This document shows positions 12,411 through 22,779 of a stretch of 64,000 bases of DNA, one piece after another. The notes under the pieces were generated by a model that worked only from the letters and a program-made list of their open reading frames with translations, was not told the origin of the DNA and did not search any database. This DNA comes from Podospora bellae-mahoneyi (taxonomy: Eukaryota; Ascomycota; Sordariomycetes; Sordariales; Podosporaceae). Positions within the stretch are counted from its first letter, which is position 1; every line of letters starts with the position of its first letter. The stretch lies in the NCBI RefSeq assembly GCF_035222275.1, contig NW_026946359.1, forward strand, positions 434,001 to 498,000, given 5' to 3'. The position numbers and the translations under genes were made by a program.

Positions 12411-15400
12411 ATGTCGTCGACCACTAACCCTTATTGGGGCGAGCTCCCAGCTCCCCAGGTGAAAGCCCATCGCTTGTCTGATGACCAGCCCCAGACTCAT
12501 GATAACCGCCAGTCATTGGATGTTGGCGCCCAGGCACAGGTCAGACCGAACCGCGCATCCGTTCAGACTACAAAATCAGATGCGCCGACCGAATCCACCC
12601 TGAGCCCCTTCGCATCGCCAACCGCCTCGAGCTTTCAGGGTCAGGGACTTGCTCCTCGTCCGCCATCCCTACCGTACGCCGCCAACCAATATCCACCCGA
12701 GCTCGTAGAGAACAGACGAAAGAGAAGGAGTCGCAACCTGGAACAGGACGAAGAATACTACGCCGCAGCATTAGCAGCAGCATCATCAGCAGCAGCATCG
12801 GGCCCTCCTCCCGCTGCTCCTGACGTCCCCCGTACTGCCGCAAACTACCGTTACCCGCCTTCGAGCAGTGGAAATAGGAATATGGATGTTGACGATTACT
12901 ACAAGGCCGCCGGTCCCGAGCATCACCCGGTGTTGGACAGAGCGCAGAAGACGCTGGACGAATCCGCGCTACCTCGATCACACCGATCCAATGGCCAACC
13001 TCGCAGGACTTCTGCTGCCGAGCAGAACCTGCAGAGAAGTACCAGGAGAACCTCGACGCAGGACCGATCCAGAATGTTGGCAGACGACCGTTCACCCCTT
13101 CAAAGGCTGGAACTGACCCTCGACAGTATTTCCAAAGAAGACAAACGCGCCCGTCTCGAGGCTGCTGAAAGAGCTGCCCGCAACAGAACCGGTGGAACGA
13201 CCTACGATGCCGACAACATCACCCAATCGGCACGCCGACCCCGGCGGACCTCTTTGACGGCTGGAGATACACCAGGAACCCCAGGAACCCCAGGAACCCC
13301 AGGAACCCCCTCACGGCCGACAACCCAGCGCGCAACCCCCGGACAGAACGGACCCCTCTCTCAGAACCCCCCAGAAGATGGACAACCTTTCAGCGCCCCA
13401 ACCGACAGATCCCCGAGAGGACAGGCTTCCGACTCGCAAGCAGCCTCACCAGGCCAGTCATCAGGAATCCCACAACGGAATCTCAGCTTCCGTGAACGTG
13501 CCGCAAAGAGTGATATAAAGTTGCCAAATGATGTTGGAGATGTTGCGCCAAAAGAGACCTCGCCAGTGACCTCTCCGCCCAAGAGCGGCAGCAACAAGCT
13601 CAAAAAGAACCGGGCAAACCCAAATGACACTTGGCCCAGGAGAGTATCTGTGTCCGAGTCTGAGGCAGAGGAGGCCCGCAAGCCTCTGGAAGGCAGCCAT
13701 TCGAATACACAAACAATTCACGTCGTTCCCACAACGCCAGCCACCCCTAGATTTCCTGGAGAACCTGTGCGCCTCAATGGCACGGGGACGGGATCAGTCC
13801 GATCGTCCTCACACGGGCGAAGAGACTCTATAGCCGCTGACCGCGAGTTTTACGAAGATGAAATGTACCCCCCGCGTCCCGCAAAACTCCAAAAGACGCC
13901 CAGCCAGAGGAAAGCCGATCAGATCCTCGGCCGAGTACCACCCAACACAGTTGCAGCAAATGGCGCACGGCAAATGGGCGCTATCTCTCGGGATCAAGTA
14001 TCTCCTGCGGCTCCAGTGGCCACGGCACCGGCTGTAGACGATGCCTTCCAATCTGCCCACCGTTCAGCACGAAGAGACAACCGAAGTGACAGCGAAAGTG
14101 ATGACGATGGGGGGCAACATGTGTCCAATCTTGTCTACCACGGCCGCGACAGATATGTTCCTGGCGATGGTCTCTACCAACCTACACCGTACTTGGATGA
14201 ATGGCAAAAGGGCACAGTTGGTGCTCTCACGGGCGCTCTGCTGGACCTCGAGGACGTACCACCTTCGACCGCAGAGAAGGGTGGCGCAGGTAACGGGACC
14301 TGGCGGGAGTCGCCAAAGTCAAGAACTCGGGCAAGCAGCCTGTCCAGCCGGCCAAAGAAGGCTGAGGCGTTCGAGGGTGAATATGATGACACAAACGGTA
14401 CGCAGACCCCTACCTCGTCAGCTTTTTACCCCAATATCAGCGCAGTCCAAAGTGGTGATCTCAGTCGGCTGTCTGAAGGTGAAGTCGGGCGGGGTTTGAC
14501 CAGCAAGAACCAGGACCTCAAAAAGAAGGGAAATCGAGGCAGACGCTGGGAAGGGCTACGACCCTTCAGCCCGAGCCCTGCGGATCTTGCTGCTGCTTTG
14601 ACTCTGAATGATTCACGAGACAGCCTCGACTGTTTTTCGATTTGTAGTGATGCATTCTCAGGGAAAGCAGCAGTGTCCTATTCCAGTACATCGATCCCCT
14701 GCTTTTCTCCGTTCGTTATCGTCAGCGTGTTGAGATCCTGGTACTGACGTGTATCCCTTCTACAGCGCCCACGCGATTCAAGCCTCCTCTCTATCTGAAG
14801 TGCGGTCCTCTGCTGAGATATTGCGGAATCCGACATGAGCGTGTGCCCAGCCGCTCCACCCGCGGTGCCAGCGTTGATCGTGAAATCTGGAGGGGCTCCA
14901 TCATGATTGTGACCACCGACAAAGACTCATCGTATGACATCGCCCCAACGCTGAGACTGTTTGTTCAGCCTATCGAGCTTCTGCCACTGCCACCAAAGCA
15001 GGTTCCGGGCGATGAGCCTTTGGCAGCTGAGTATGTCGACCCCATTGCGGGACATCCCAAGCTGGGCCGAAAGGGCGAGACTCTCTATGTCAGGCCGGTC
15101 GACCATCTCGAGCCAGGACGTGATGTATCAAGAGATGAGACCGATGATGGGCTTTTCGAAAAGACGAGAAGTCCACCTGAGGGACCGCTCCCGGGTGGTT
15201 CGGCCGATCCCCCTGGCTCATTTGCTGCCCGGAGGAAGCGGGCGGAGATGGACGGTGAGAAGGCTGGCAAGTACAAGGACGTCCGGGGCTTTAGGTTGCA
15301 TGCCGAACACGGCTACACCTTCTGGAGATTCAATGTTGAGATCGAGCTGCGAGACAAGCAGCAGCGCATCGCGTACCGAATCAACAGAGGCCCATCAACC

Positions 15401-17877
15401 GGTTTCTGGGTCCCAGCCAAGGGCCAGACCATGAACATCATGTTCCACAGCTGCAACGGCTTCAGCATGAGCGTCAACCCCGACGAGTTCACGGGACCTG
15501 ATCCGATGTGGCGCGATGTGCTTAATGCCCACCAAAGCCAGCCTTTCCATGTCATGATTGGCGGTGGTGATCAGATCTACAACGACAGGTGCATGCAAGA
15601 CACCACCCTCTTCCGCAACTGGTTGATGATTAAGAATCCCATCCACAAGCATAATGCTCCTTTCTCGTCCGAATTGCAGCTGGAGCTGGAGCGCTTCTAC
15701 ATGGAGCGCTATGCGATGTGGTTCTCCCAGGGATTGTTCAGCATGGCGAACTCGCAAATTCCCATGGTCAATATGTATGACGATCACGACATCATTGACG
15801 GCTTTGGCTCGTACCCCCATCACTTCATGAACTCGCCCGTATTTTCCGGGCTTGGCAATGTTGCTTTCAAGTATTACATGCTGTTCCAGCACCAGAGCAT
15901 TCCCGCCGAAACCGAAAGGCACGAACCCAGCTGGACTCTGGGTGTGAAGCCTGGGCCCTATATCAACGAGCTCAGCCGCAGCTTGTTTATGTTCTTGGGT
16001 TCCAAGGTTGCCCTGCTAGCTGTCGATGCTCGGACCGAACGAACACGACAGGATGTCATCAACGAAGACACTTGGAAGAAGATTATGGACCGCTGCTACC
16101 AGGAGATTGACAAGGGCAAGGTTGAGCATCTTCTTGTCCTCCTTGGTGTGCCAATTGCCTACCCTCGACTGGTCTGGCTCGAGAACATGTAAGTTTCGCG
16201 CTATTAGAGAATCCCGCGCCTTTCAGAATACTGACATACCATAGCTTGACTTCCCGCGTCATGGATCCTATCAAGGCACTCAGCAAGATGGGCATGTTCA
16301 AGGGCCTGCTCAACCGCTTTGACGGGGGAGTCGAGGTTCTCGACGATTTGGACGACCATTGGACAGCCAAGAGCCACAAGGCTGAGCGCAAATTCGTGAT
16401 TGAGGACTTGCAAGACCTGGCAGCCGACAAGTCTATTCGCATCACGATCCTCAGCGGCGATGTTCACCTCGCCGCTATCGGGCAGTTCTACTCGAACCCC
16501 AAGCTCGGCCTGGCTAAGCACAAAGACTTCAGGTATATGCCCAACGTGATCTCGTCAGCCATTGTCAACACTCCGCCACCCGACCTGCTGGCCGATGTTC
16601 TCAACAAGCGGAACAAGGTACATCACTTTGACAAGGAGACAGACGAGGACATGATCCCCATCTTCGGACACGGTGTAGACAGCAAGCCCCGCAATAACAA
16701 GCACTTGCTCCCGCATCGCAACTGGTGTGCCATTCGGCCGTATGTGCCTGGTCATACACCGGAGCCCACACCAACTCAGTCCGCTTACGATCTGACACCT
16801 GACGGTTCGCCATCTCCTGCCGCCCCAAGACCTGGTCTTTTACGGAGACTATCCGGCAAGGCTCGGGCTTCTTCTTTCCGTGGTCCCGACAGCGTCGTCA
16901 AAGATCGCTCTCGCCCGCCCATCTCCAACAGCTTCTTACGAGGGCTGTCAAGCCGCGGGGGTGTTGCCAGCGCAGATGAGATAGGCAGACCAGGAACAGC
17001 CCGATCAAACAAGCTGACCCGCACAATGTCTGGCTCTTCTGTGTCGGGCCGCCTGGGCGGTCTCTTCCGCCGTCTCAGCAGCAGCTCGAAGAAGCCACGC
17101 GATGATGGTGGCATCAATGGAAACTGGGGTGCTGACACTGACGAGGATGCCATTTACGATGACGAAACCTTGCGTCAGCGGGTTGGTGCCCATCCTAGCG
17201 GTGGTGTCGGGTTACGAGGCGGTCTGGGTGATTATCCCTCTGGCTACTCAACCCAGTCCCACAACAACGAGTATGCCCGTGGTGACGAGAGCTACTTTAC
17301 CGTCAAACCTCCGCAGCCCGTGCAATCGCATCAGCAACCGCCGCCGTACCAGCAGCACAACCCCAATCATGGCCGAAGCAAGTCGGCTACTGTCGTTGGC
17401 AGCGCTGCTCAGTACCCCAGCTCTGCTACGTCTGGGTATGCCTCCGCCTCGCAGCAGCACCACAACGAGTTTGTGCCCAAGCCTTTTAGCCGCATCCCGA
17501 CGGGCTTGTCGGCCAAGCAACTGAAGCATGCGAAGGAGCTGGAGGTGGATTTGGAGGGCGGGCTGGAAGTGACGCTTAATGTGGAGATTGCGCCAAAGGA
17601 CCCGAGCGGGAGCACGGTGCCATATCGGCTTGTGGTGCCGAGGTTGTGGTATGAGTATGAGGGGGAGGAGCCAGAGGATGAGGAGGAGGAGAGGGAGGTG
17701 GAACGGGGGGTTAGGAGAGGAGGGCAGTCTGATTATGGTCAACAGCAACAAGGAGGGGCGCTGGCTGAGGGTGGTCAGGGGCCGGTGTTTGAGAAGAAGC
17801 CTGGGGGGTTGAAGAGGTTGTTTAGTGGGCGGAGGAGGAAGTCTGTGTCTGAGGAGGGGATGGGGACACCGGTTTAG
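12411..17877 (+). CDS. Large PhoD-like metallophosphatase with disordered extensions
   Basis: Modelled exons are 12411..14643, 14766..16188 and 16245..17877, about 1762 residues. The first donor is uncertain: GTAGTG at 14644 or GTACAT at 14686 both keep the frame and differ by 14 residues. Intron 2 (GTAAGT, 56 nt) is clear. Residues 1-740 are Ser/Pro/Arg-rich and probably disordered, with a PGT tripeptide repeat near residue 290. The phosphatase region spans about residues 750-1360 and starts RFKPPLYLKCGPLLRYCG. Metal-ligand motifs are GGGDQIYND (Asp1013), NMYDDHDIIDGFGSYP (Asp1083, Asp1084, His1085, Asp1086) and LSGDVHLAA (Asp1291, His1293). The tail is Gln/Ser-rich with a basic end. The PhoD superfamily hydrolyses phosphomonoesters or phosphodiesters; fungal members of this size are intracellular and of unknown substrate. 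No signal peptide is seen. Start: ATG at 12411 (SSTTNPYWGELPAP), first after an in-frame stop. Confidence 0.85.
13268..13308 (+). repeat. 9-bp coding minisatellite (PGT repeat)
   Basis: The unit CCAGGAACC is tandemly repeated about four times inside the first exon of the PhoD-like gene. Because the unit is three codons it adds Pro-Gly-Thr repeats without breaking the frame, so copy number could vary between strains. Confidence 0.8.
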
Positions 17878-20262
17878 GGGAGGATGAGATATGATGGGAT
17901 GAGTGATGGGTTATGTATAAAGGATATGAAGGATAAGATTTGATGAAAGGGGGTTATAATGGGTTGAATAAAATCAGGTTTCGTTGCTTGTTATACATGA
18001 AGATATGGACGGAGTTTAAAGCGTGTTTTAGTTTATTGATCTGAGTGCAATATACACCGACATTGGTTCTGAACTTGGCACTGATACATGTAGCAATGGA
18101 GAGGCTTTTCCTTTGCTGAGATTTGTTGTGTTCGACCATGCTAGCAGATGTTAGAACTTTTGAGGAAGAGCACAGGCGTGTCATCTCGTCGTATTTACAC
18201 TGGTCGTGCTTGGGAGTTTCCAGTCAGGCTGGACCGGAAGAATGCTGTCCCTGTATAACACCACCTCGGCAGATACGGAGCATGATAGCCTTTAAAGGCC
18301 TCAAAGCCTGGTCCAAGGTACGTTGAAGGCTCAGCTTCGTTTCAGGTGTGACTCTGGGTGAAGTCCACAGCCTTGTGTCCGTTCCTTGTCTTACCTGTAC
18401 CTGTCTCGGTTTTCCAAACAGTCGATCACCGAAAAGAGCAAGACCAGGAGGAGATGAAGCTCGTAAAGCGGAGACCTATCATAGTCATCATGCCGTGACA
18501 GGTGGGCTTTGGCTGTTCAGAACACAGAGGTAAAGGCTGTGAGGTAGTCCGGGCACCTACCACGATTCGATCATATCATGATCACGTCCATGTCCCTCTC
18601 GCCTCACAGACTCCTACTAGCGGACCTACACATTCTAAAGAGACCTCTATAATTCCATCTTGACCTAATCTCAATATGACAAGACTGAAAACCACCCCCA
18701 ACTACCGCAACCCCATGGTCACACTCTCAGGTAAATCACATCCCCCCTCGCCCCCGGAAAATACGACTATCACTCAGCCCTGTGCATCTAACACCCCGCA
18801 TCACAATCTATCCCACCACCGCAACCCCAACGTCAAGGACCCACGATATGTAGTAGGGCTGGCTAACCTTTACAATGTTACCTACCTATCCCTAATCCGC
18901 CCAACGCCAAACTTAAACCAAAACATCTTTCTCACCTCCCTACCTTACCTATCTTCAGCCCTATATGCTTACAACCCATCGCACAACAGTGCCGTGAGTT
19001 CACATCTTCATAACCCCGCCGTGACCTCACCTCTGCAGATCCAACGGTGGTGGTGGTGGTGGTGACGGGGTGCAAGGTAGGTAGCTCAAGTGTCAGAAAT
19101 AAACTCCCATAAATCTTTCACCGGCTTTTATTTCCCCAAAATCTTTGACCCATTGTTAGCTCCCGCCCGTTACGCCCGATGTGTATGCGTGTGTGTGTGT
19201 CTTCTTTTTCTCACCTTATCTCTGATTGACAAGACTCAGCCCTGAACGGCACATCATGCACCACCGCACCCACTTGTATGCATAAGGTAGGTAGACAGTA
19301 AAAGCAGAGAGAGAGAGAGAGAGAGACCTGACACAGCCCCCAATAAAAGACGAAGCAACGCAATGCAACGCAACGCAACGCCATTTGTTGGTACCGTGAA
19401 GAGAAATAGACATGGAAAATAGACAAGTGCAACCACAAGTGGATTGCCCTTTTGATACCCTATCCGATCTAACTGCCATCTCACCGATCCAGACAGTTGA
19501 CAGCCTTTGTCAAAAGCAGGTTTAGAGTGAAAGTACAAACGTGAGGTGCTACACAGACACACACACCAGCGGGATGATGATGGGATACGGAAAGACGGAA
19601 GGGATGGGATGACAGCTGCCACAGTCCCAGTGATTACGTGCGCTCGGGAATCTCGCATCTACTATTCCCGACAAAGAGGTAGGTAGGGCGGCAAAGGTTC
19701 TGTCAGATTTCCGCGCACTCGGTATGCCCACTGGCTGCTGTCATGCTTGTTCGCATCTCTTTTTGGGTGAGTGCGTCGTGATCAACCAACCACCTTCACA
19801 GCCCCTACCTACCGTAAGGCTCGGTCACCAAAATGGATAGCACACCTCACTGTGACTAACGTTGTTATAAAAGGTTTTGTAAAAGGTAGATTTGTTGTAA
19901 ATGGTGGTGATAAATATATGTCGAATGTCAAGTATATACATAAAATTGATTTTGTCGAAAAAAGAAATGATAAATAAAATCCCATGCAATACTCCATGAT
20001 AATGCTGGTTTGACGAGAGAAAAACAACCCCTTCCAATCCCAAGTAGAAAAAATCAAAAAAAAAAAAAAAAAAAAAAAAAATCGAGAGAATGTAATGGTA
20101 TCTCACCCCCAATCCTGGATAAACCCCATGCCTTGCCTTTGCCTACTTATCCAATATTCCAAAATATGACTGAAACGCCATCCAAAGAGTTGCCTCCTGC
20201 CCCATCCCACCAAGTAAAACTCCCTGTAAATGATAATATCCAAACAAACCACACAAAAGAAA
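17878..20262. other. Convergent intergenic region, 2.4 kb, with simple repeats
   Basis: No convincing gene. It holds a GGT run (19046-19064), a GA dinucleotide run (about 19308-19326), a GCAAC-type tract (about 19355-19380), a 26-base A run at 20056-20081 and repeated AGGTAGGTAG motifs. The open frame at 18676-19065 is Pro/Asn/Thr-rich and without family resemblance, so I leave it out. Confidence 0.55.
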
Positions 20263-22779
20263 TCAAAGAGAGACATGCTCAGTATGCCAAACCAAAAAGT
20301 CCCTCGCATCATGGCTCATGTTGTACCCCATCGGCACCGGCACCTCGTTCCCATGCACATCGTGCGTCAGCACCAACTCCATCATCGGGCTCTGCGGCAG
20401 GCTCTGCATGCTGTCCGTGCTGTTCGGCCTCTTTGCCGAATCAATCGCCAGCCCATTTACATTCTTGTCTTTATCCGAAAACGACTGGCCCATGCTAAAC
20501 GTCCCACTGCTCACACTCCTCCGGTGTTTCTTGTGCAACTCTGGCGGGGCCAACACTCTACTGGCGATGGAGCTATTCCTCGCAGCGCTGGACCCAGTCT
20601 TGGAGGGTGAGTCGCCCATGGGGGGGTCGATCCTCACTATCCCGGGACTGCGCTGTCCGCTGATGATGACGGTTCGGGGGCTGCTGTTGGGAGTTGACGA
20701 GGTGTTTGATGACGGGGAAAGACCGGGTGTTCGAGGCTCGAGGGAATGAGCATCAAGTGCGCGGTCCTCGCTGGGTCGGCGGTTGCTGCTCTCTTTTGAT
20801 GCGCTTGGTCGTCGCTGCTCTGTAGATGCGACGAGTCCACCCGCGGAAACAAACCCAAACCCGGTGAACCAGTTGTAGATCTCATCCAGCTCGTCCAGCT
20901 CCATGTCCGAGGGCTTGGAGTAGTCGGTTGGCTCGCTGAAGAAGTCGCCAGCGCCCCCCAAGATTGCCATCTGAAAGGCTGTCCAGTCCAGAGTGTCATC
21001 CACAGCGGCTGCCAGCTTGCCGATCGGGAGGTCGGCCTTGGCCAGCCGGACCGGACCGTGCCTAAAAGTTGGGTGGGTCATGGTGTAAGGGGTGCTCTCG
21101 AGATAAACGTAGTCGTCGGTGTTGGCCCTGGTCGTCACTCCGGGCGGCAGCGGCGTCGAGGTTGGTGACAGGATGATGTTTGCGTCATCAGGTCCTGTTG
21201 CAATAATCTCGGGGATCGTCGGGAGCGGCGGCAGAGTCTTGCTCGGAAGTCGGCGATGCATCGAGGGTTTTTCCTGCGTTGGCACAGGCGTCGTTGGCGT
21301 CACCGACTCGTCGCCAATAATCATGATCGGCAGGTCTCCCTCCTCCTCGTCATCTTCCAGTCCTGCAGTGGGCGAATCGTGCCTTTGCTCGCCATCCTCC
21401 TCCACAGGTTTCTGTTCCGGTTCGTTGCGTTCCGGTTCGATTTCCCTGGCCTGCTCCAGTGTCTGGGCCGCTCTGGACGTTTGACCGTCTTCCCGCTTGA
21501 TTTCTGACCCCTTGTTGGCAGCAGATGCACGTGGTGCGACCGAATCCTCGGCCGCTGCTGCTGACTCGTCGAGGCTCAGGGGTTCGATGGGAGCCGGGGT
21601 AGTGGCTGTGCTCTTCTTGTCGACGTGTGTAACACCCAATTCAGGAGATCTTGTCCACTGCGCGGCGCGGCTCATTCTGATTTCTCGCAACGTGCTCTCG
21701 GGAAGCATCTCGTCGGCCTCGAGGCGGTGGAAAATGCGAATTGTGAACAGGTCTTTGGCGCTTTCTGTCAGTTGCCACATGGAAGACTGCCGTCTCCCTG
21801 GCTGTACCGGCCTTCTTCGGGCCTTCTTGGATTTTGCTCGCTTTGGCCGCGATGTAGATGGCAGCCGAGCTGGTGTCGGCGATGGAGGAGTTTTGGCTGT
21901 TGCCTTGATGGGCGACTTGACCGATCTGACCGACTTTGTCGACCTCAGTGAATTCGATCCTTGACTCCGCCTCTGTGATTTCCTGCGAGCCATTGCTGGC
22001 GACATTGGAGTTGATTGCCTCGGTTTGGCGAATTTTGCCAATTGAGCGTCTGTGAGCTTTGCATCGCTGAACGATTGCTGCGGCTTGAATGCCTGCTCTG
22101 TCTCATGGAGGAGCTGCATGACGTCCTTGGAAAACAGCTTCGGCGTGTCCATTTGTGATGACGGTGTTCCTAATGGCCCGGCTTCGAGGACTGACCTGGG
22201 GGCCGTCTCGTTGCTGGCCTTCGCCGCAACATCGGCCGGTATTGAAGGCGATTCGGGAAACATTTCGGCTTGTTGAGGTGGTGATGAGGGCGGTGTCAAC
22301 TGGGGATAGTCCCGAAACGAGTGCGAACATGTTGGGCTTCTTCCGCGTCGTCGCGGCGAATCGTCCAATTGCTGAGGTGAAAGCAGCGGGCTTCTCTGGG
22401 GGCTTCTTTGAGGACTTCTTTGAGGGCTGCCATGAGGACTGGCCAGGGAACTCCGCGTCGGCCGGCGAGGAGGCGAGCAACGTGAGCCCACGTGTTCCGT
22501 GCCATTGTCGTAATTGCACAAAGAACTTGTTGACGACTGTGGCGTGTCTGGTAATGGTGGAATTCCAATGATGTTGTGAAGGTCCTCACTCCGTCTGATA
22601 TCGATGCTCGGTTTCGACCTCTTCATTAAGCCCTTTGGTGGCATCCATGTCTTGATCCTGCTGAGGGTGTCCATCTCCTCGTCGTCGTGGTTGAAATAGG
22701 AGCCTTCAATGTCCTCGCCGTCTTCGGCCTTCTTCTGGGTTATCAGTTTCCTGATCTTGAAAGGGGACCGGGGCAACAT
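20263..22779 (-). CDS. Uncharacterised 838-residue Ser/Pro-rich protein
   Basis: A single uninterrupted frame from ATG 22779 encodes 838 residues. I do not recognise the family. The N-terminus is basic (MLPRSPFKIRKLITQKK), followed by an acidic patch and a WMPPKGLMKRSKPSIDIRR stretch. A tandem SPQR repeat lies near residues 115-130, and several SPxR/K and SPP sites suggest phosphorylation by proline-directed kinases (inference). A more ordered segment near 570-660 has YVYLESTPYTMTHPTFRHGP, then LDWTAFQMAILGGAGDFF. The C-terminus ends with LVLTHDVHGNEVPVPMGYN and DARDFLVWHTEHV, which looks conserved rather than random. Codon use matches neighbouring genes, so it is very likely a real protein. 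No membrane segment or signal peptide is seen. Confidence 0.8.
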   Translation of the reverse strand: MLPRSPFKIRKLITQKKAEDGEDIEGSYFNHDDEEMDTLSRIKTWMPPKGLMKRSKPSIDIRRSEDLHNIIGIPPLPDTPQSSTSSLCNYDNGTEHVGSRCSPPRRPTRSSLASPHGSPQRSPQRSPQRSPLLSPQQLDDSPRRRGRSPTCSHSFRDYPQLTPPSSPPQQAEMFPESPSIPADVAAKASNETAPRSVLEAGPLGTPSSQMDTPKLFSKDVMQLLHETEQAFKPQQSFSDAKLTDAQLAKFAKPRQSTPMSPAMARRKSQRRSQGSNSLRSTKSVRSVKSPIKATAKTPPSPTPARLPSTSRPKRAKSKKARRRPVQPGRRQSSMWQLTESAKDLFTIRIFHRLEADEMLPESTLREIRMSRAAQWTRSPELGVTHVDKKSTATTPAPIEPLSLDESAAAAEDSVAPRASAANKGSEIKREDGQTSRAAQTLEQAREIEPERNEPEQKPVEEDGEQRHDSPTAGLEDDEEEGDLPIMIIGDESVTPTTPVPTQEKPSMHRRLPSKTLPPLPTIPEIIATGPDDANIILSPTSTPLPPGVTTRANTDDYVYLESTPYTMTHPTFRHGPVRLAKADLPIGKLAAAVDDTLDWTAFQMAILGGAGDFFSEPTDYSKPSDMELDELDEIYNWFTGFGFVSAGGLVASTEQRRPSASKESSNRRPSEDRALDAHSLEPRTPGLSPSSNTSSTPNSSPRTVIISGQRSPGIVRIDPPMGDSPSKTGSSAARNSSIASRVLAPPELHKKHRRSVSSGTFSMGQSFSDKDKNVNGLAIDSAKRPNSTDSMQSLPQSPMMELVLTHDVHGNEVPVPMGYNMSHDARDFLVWHTEHVSL

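Noticed and set aside
11751-12427. 174-, 180- and 215-residue overlapping frames on both strands
   Set aside because: They overlap each other, have no recognisable domain and lie in the probable leader of the PhoD-like gene.
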